Assembly: GCA_022777485.1 (NCBI GenBank)
Contig: JALFGC010000096.1
Span: 1 to 39,396, forward strand
Direction: 5' to 3'
DNA from: Bacteroidales bacterium
GTDB taxonomy: Bacteria > Bacteroidota > Bacteroidia > Bacteroidales > Paludibacteraceae
Length of the DNA stretch: 39,396 nt
Shown piece after piece: positions 37,619 to 39,396 of the stretch (positions are counted from its first letter, which is position 1; each line of letters starts with the position of its first letter). The position numbers and the translations under genes are program-made. The notes under the pieces were generated by a model. It saw only the letters and a list, made by a program, of their open reading frames with translations. It did not search any database and was not told the DNA's origin.

Positions 37619-39175
37619 ATGCTATTATTAGAAATCACACCACTTATTTGTGTCGGGATTGCCATAATTTGTGCATTGTTGGGAGCATTGATTTGTTTCC
37701 TCATTTTCCGCTTAACCGGCGCAAGCCTCGTAAGAAAGGCAGCAGAAGAAGCCGAAGTGCTGAAGAAAAACAAGATTATCGAGGCAAAAGAGAAATTCAT
37801 TGCCCTCAAGTTAGAACATGAGAACATGGTCCGTGAGCAGGAGAAGAAACGCCAACAACTCGACCAACGCCTGCAACAGCGTGAGCAGCAACTCAATCAA
37901 CGACAAGGCGAGATTCAGCGAGCACAAAACGACTTCAACCAGCGCATGCAGCAGAAAGAACAACAGGTGGAGCAACAGCAGAAAGCCTTGGAGTTCAAAT
38001 CGCAAGAAGTAGAGAAACTGCAACGCCAAGCCGAACAGCAACTTGAGAAGATGTCCGGTATGTCTGCCGAGGAGGCAAAGGCGCAACTCATAGAGTCGCT
38101 CAAAGATGAAGCCAAGACGGCTGCCATGTCCTACATCAATGAGATTATGGACGACGCGCGTCTCAATGCGAACAAAGAGGCGAAACGCATTGTCATTCAG
38201 ACTATCCAGCGTGTAGCAAGCGAAACGGCGGCAGAGAACACCGTATCGGTTTTCCATATCGATAACGATGAGGTGAAGGGGCGTATCATTGGTCGCGAGG
38301 GACGCAATATCCGCGCCTTAGAGGCAGCCACAGGTGTTGAGATTATCGTGGATGATACCCCCGAAGCCATTACGCTGTCTGCATTCGACCCCGTTCGCCG
38401 CGAAATAGCGCGCCTCTCCCTCCATCAACTCGTGCAGGACGGTCGTATCCACCCTGCGCGTATCGAGGAAGTGGTGGCGAAGGTAACCAAGCAGGTGGAA
38501 GACGAGATTATCGAAACCGGTAAGCGCACAACGATTGACCTCGGTATCCATGGACTGCACCCCGAGTTGGTGCGCCTTGTCGGTAAGATGAAGTATCGTT
38601 CTTCCTATGGTCAGAACCTCTTGCAGCACGCTCGCGAGACGGCGAACCTATGCGCTGCGATGGCGGGCGAGTTGGGGCTGAACACCAAGGCGGCTAAACG
38701 CGCCGGACTGTTGCACGATATAGGAAAAGTGGCAGATGATGATGTGGAACTGCCGCACGCTGAACTCGGTATGAAACTCTGCGAGAAGTACGGCGAGAAA
38801 CCCGATATCTGCAATGCCGTAGGTGCACACCACGACGAGTGCGAGATGAAGACGCTCATCGCGCCTATCGTGCAAGCATGCGACGCCATTTCCGGCGCAC
38901 GCCCGGGCGCGCGTCGAGAGATTGTCGAGAGTTATGTAAAGCGCCTGAACGACTTAGAGAATATGGCAATGTCTTTCCCGGGGGTTATCAAGACCTACGC
39001 GCTGCAAGCAGGGCGAGAACTGCGCGTTATTGTCGGGGCAGACAAAATCAGCGACAAAGATACGGAGTTGCTCTCGTTCGATTTGGCAAAGCGTATCCAA
39101 GACGAGATGACCTACCCGGGTCAGGTGAAGGTAACCGTCATTCGCGAAACCCGCGCCATCAACTACGCGAAGTAG
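37619..39175 (+). CDS. rny: Ribonuclease Y
   Basis: Membrane-anchored endoribonuclease that starts mRNA decay, 518 residues. It has an N-terminal helix ([22 protein letters not shown]), a long Gln/Glu-rich coiled coil (about 40-150), a KH domain with [12 protein letters not shown] at about 221-232, and an HD domain with H366-D367 in LLHDIGK and the second metal site in GAHHDE. Order and length match RNase Y. It is the last gene of the pdxJ operon and is followed by a strong hairpin. Expression together with zapA and the TonB module may be only positional. Confidence 0.96.
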   Translation: MLLLEITPLICVGIAIICALLGALICFLIFRLTGASLVRKAAEEAEVLKKNKIIEAKEKFIALKLEHENMVREQEKKRQQLDQRLQQREQQLNQRQGEIQRAQNDFNQRMQQKEQQVEQQQKALEFKSQEVEKLQRQAEQQLEKMSGMSAEEAKAQLIESLKDEAKTAAMSYINEIMDDARLNANKEAKRIVIQTIQRVASETAAENTVSVFHIDNDEVKGRIIGREGRNIRALEAATGVEIIVDDTPEAITLSAFDPVRREIARLSLHQLVQDGRIHPARIEEVVAKVTKQVEDEIIETGKRTTIDLGIHGLHPELVRLVGKMKYRSSYGQNLLQHARETANLCAAMAGELGLNTKAAKRAGLLHDIGKVADDDVELPHAELGMKLCEKYGEKPDICNAVGAHHDECEMKTLIAPIVQACDAISGARPGARREIVESYVKRLNDLENMAMSFPGVIKTYALQAGRELRVIVGADKISDKDTELLSFDLAKRIQDEMTYPGQVKVTVIRETRAINYAK

Positions 39176-39229
39176 GGTAGGGTGAGCAACAAAGACAATA
39201 CACACAGCCGATCATGCCCATATGTGTTC

Positions 39230-39265
39230 AGAGACTGTCTAACAACCAAGTTAGACAGTCTCTTT
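39230..39265 (+). terminator. Terminator hairpin of the pdxJ-rny operon
   Basis: AGAGACTGTCTAAC (39230-39243) and GTTAGACAGTCTCT (39250-39263) form a perfect 14-bp stem with a 6-nt loop; only TT follows the stem, so the U tract is short. It is 54 bp after the rny stop. Confidence 0.75.
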
Positions 39266-39296
39266 GCGTATAAGAAAAACGTTTTGTTATGCTTTG

Positions 39297-39362
39297 CCCC
39301 TCCCCCGCCTCTCCTCGTTTATCCCGACCTGTCGGGAAAAGGAGGGGAGGGGGTAAGGGGGC
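39297..39362. repeat. C/G-rich inverted repeat with nested family A palindrome (family B copy 4 with A copy 4)
   Basis: The left arm CCCCTCCCCC (39297-39306) with CTCTCCTC faces the right arm GGAGGGGAGGGGG (39341-39353). Between the arms lies TCCCGAC-CT-GTCGGGA (39322-39337), the fourth copy of the GTCGGG palindrome. One repeat appears nested within another. Confidence 0.75.
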
Positions 39363-39396
39363 GGGAAGGTACGTTCGGCAACTCTGCCGCTATGAA

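Overview
The window looks like chromosomal DNA of a member of Bacteroidota, most likely Bacteroidales. Most promoters that can be read have the Bacteroidota form TTTG-N(19-21)-TAnnTTTG. Several genes are also typical of the phylum: a DUF3078 outer-membrane protein, a 'xanthan lyase'-type amidase with a long C-terminal extension, an OMP_b-brl TonB-receptor-like barrel, MurA with Asp in place of the catalytic Cys, and secreted enzymes with a short C-terminal NGxxxIxR...Y...G sorting-like motif. It is a core-genome region. There is no phage, insertion sequence with a transposase, CRISPR array or defence island.

Layout. At 159-1116, cdsA (-) and a small acidic protein gene (+) diverge from a symmetric overlapping promoter pair. 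At 1117-5378 (+) are the acidic protein, an LpxL-family acyltransferase, a GT2 glycosyltransferase and an AMP-forming acyl-CoA ligase, all envelope or lipid genes. At 5557-13204 (-) is a four-gene operon: secreted amidase, rlmD, a TonB-receptor-like barrel and an S8 protease. At 13353-19857 (-) are a small lipoprotein, an AI-2E-family permease, mnmA, an SDR, a secreted endonuclease I, a CoA-transferase and tRNA-Glu(CTC). At 20075-27043 (+) is nadE-murB-murA-dsbD-rlmB. A 589-bp repeat island follows at 27044-27632, between convergent rlmB and a Crp/Fnr regulator (-). Next are gcvP and a YitT-family membrane protein (+). From 32621 to 39175 (+) runs a nine-gene operon: pdxJ-exbB-exbD-tonB-DJ-1-DUF3078-coiled coil-zapA-rny, with a promoter at 32546-32577 and a strong hairpin at 39230-39263.

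The genes are ordinary; the spacers are not. Almost every longer spacer carries its own short tandem or inverted repeats, and several repeat families recur. (A) A palindrome, tCCCGAC-nn-GTCGGGa, occurs four times. Two copies lie inside genes in the same reading frame and encode SR[P/H]VG; one is nested inside another palindromic element. (B) A GACCCTCCCC...GGGAGGG hairpin family. (C) A compound element with a head AGGGTGGCAACC and a tail of 11-bp GACCCGCGAKA repeats, found at both convergent gene junctions of the window. (D) Pre-start tandem repeats of 7, 11, 15 and 25 bp. The island at 27044-27632 also holds a perfect 32-bp inverted repeat built from three 8-bp units per arm. These elements, family A in particular, are the best candidate here for an undescribed system: small palindromic elements that spread in the genome and can insert harmlessly into exported proteins.
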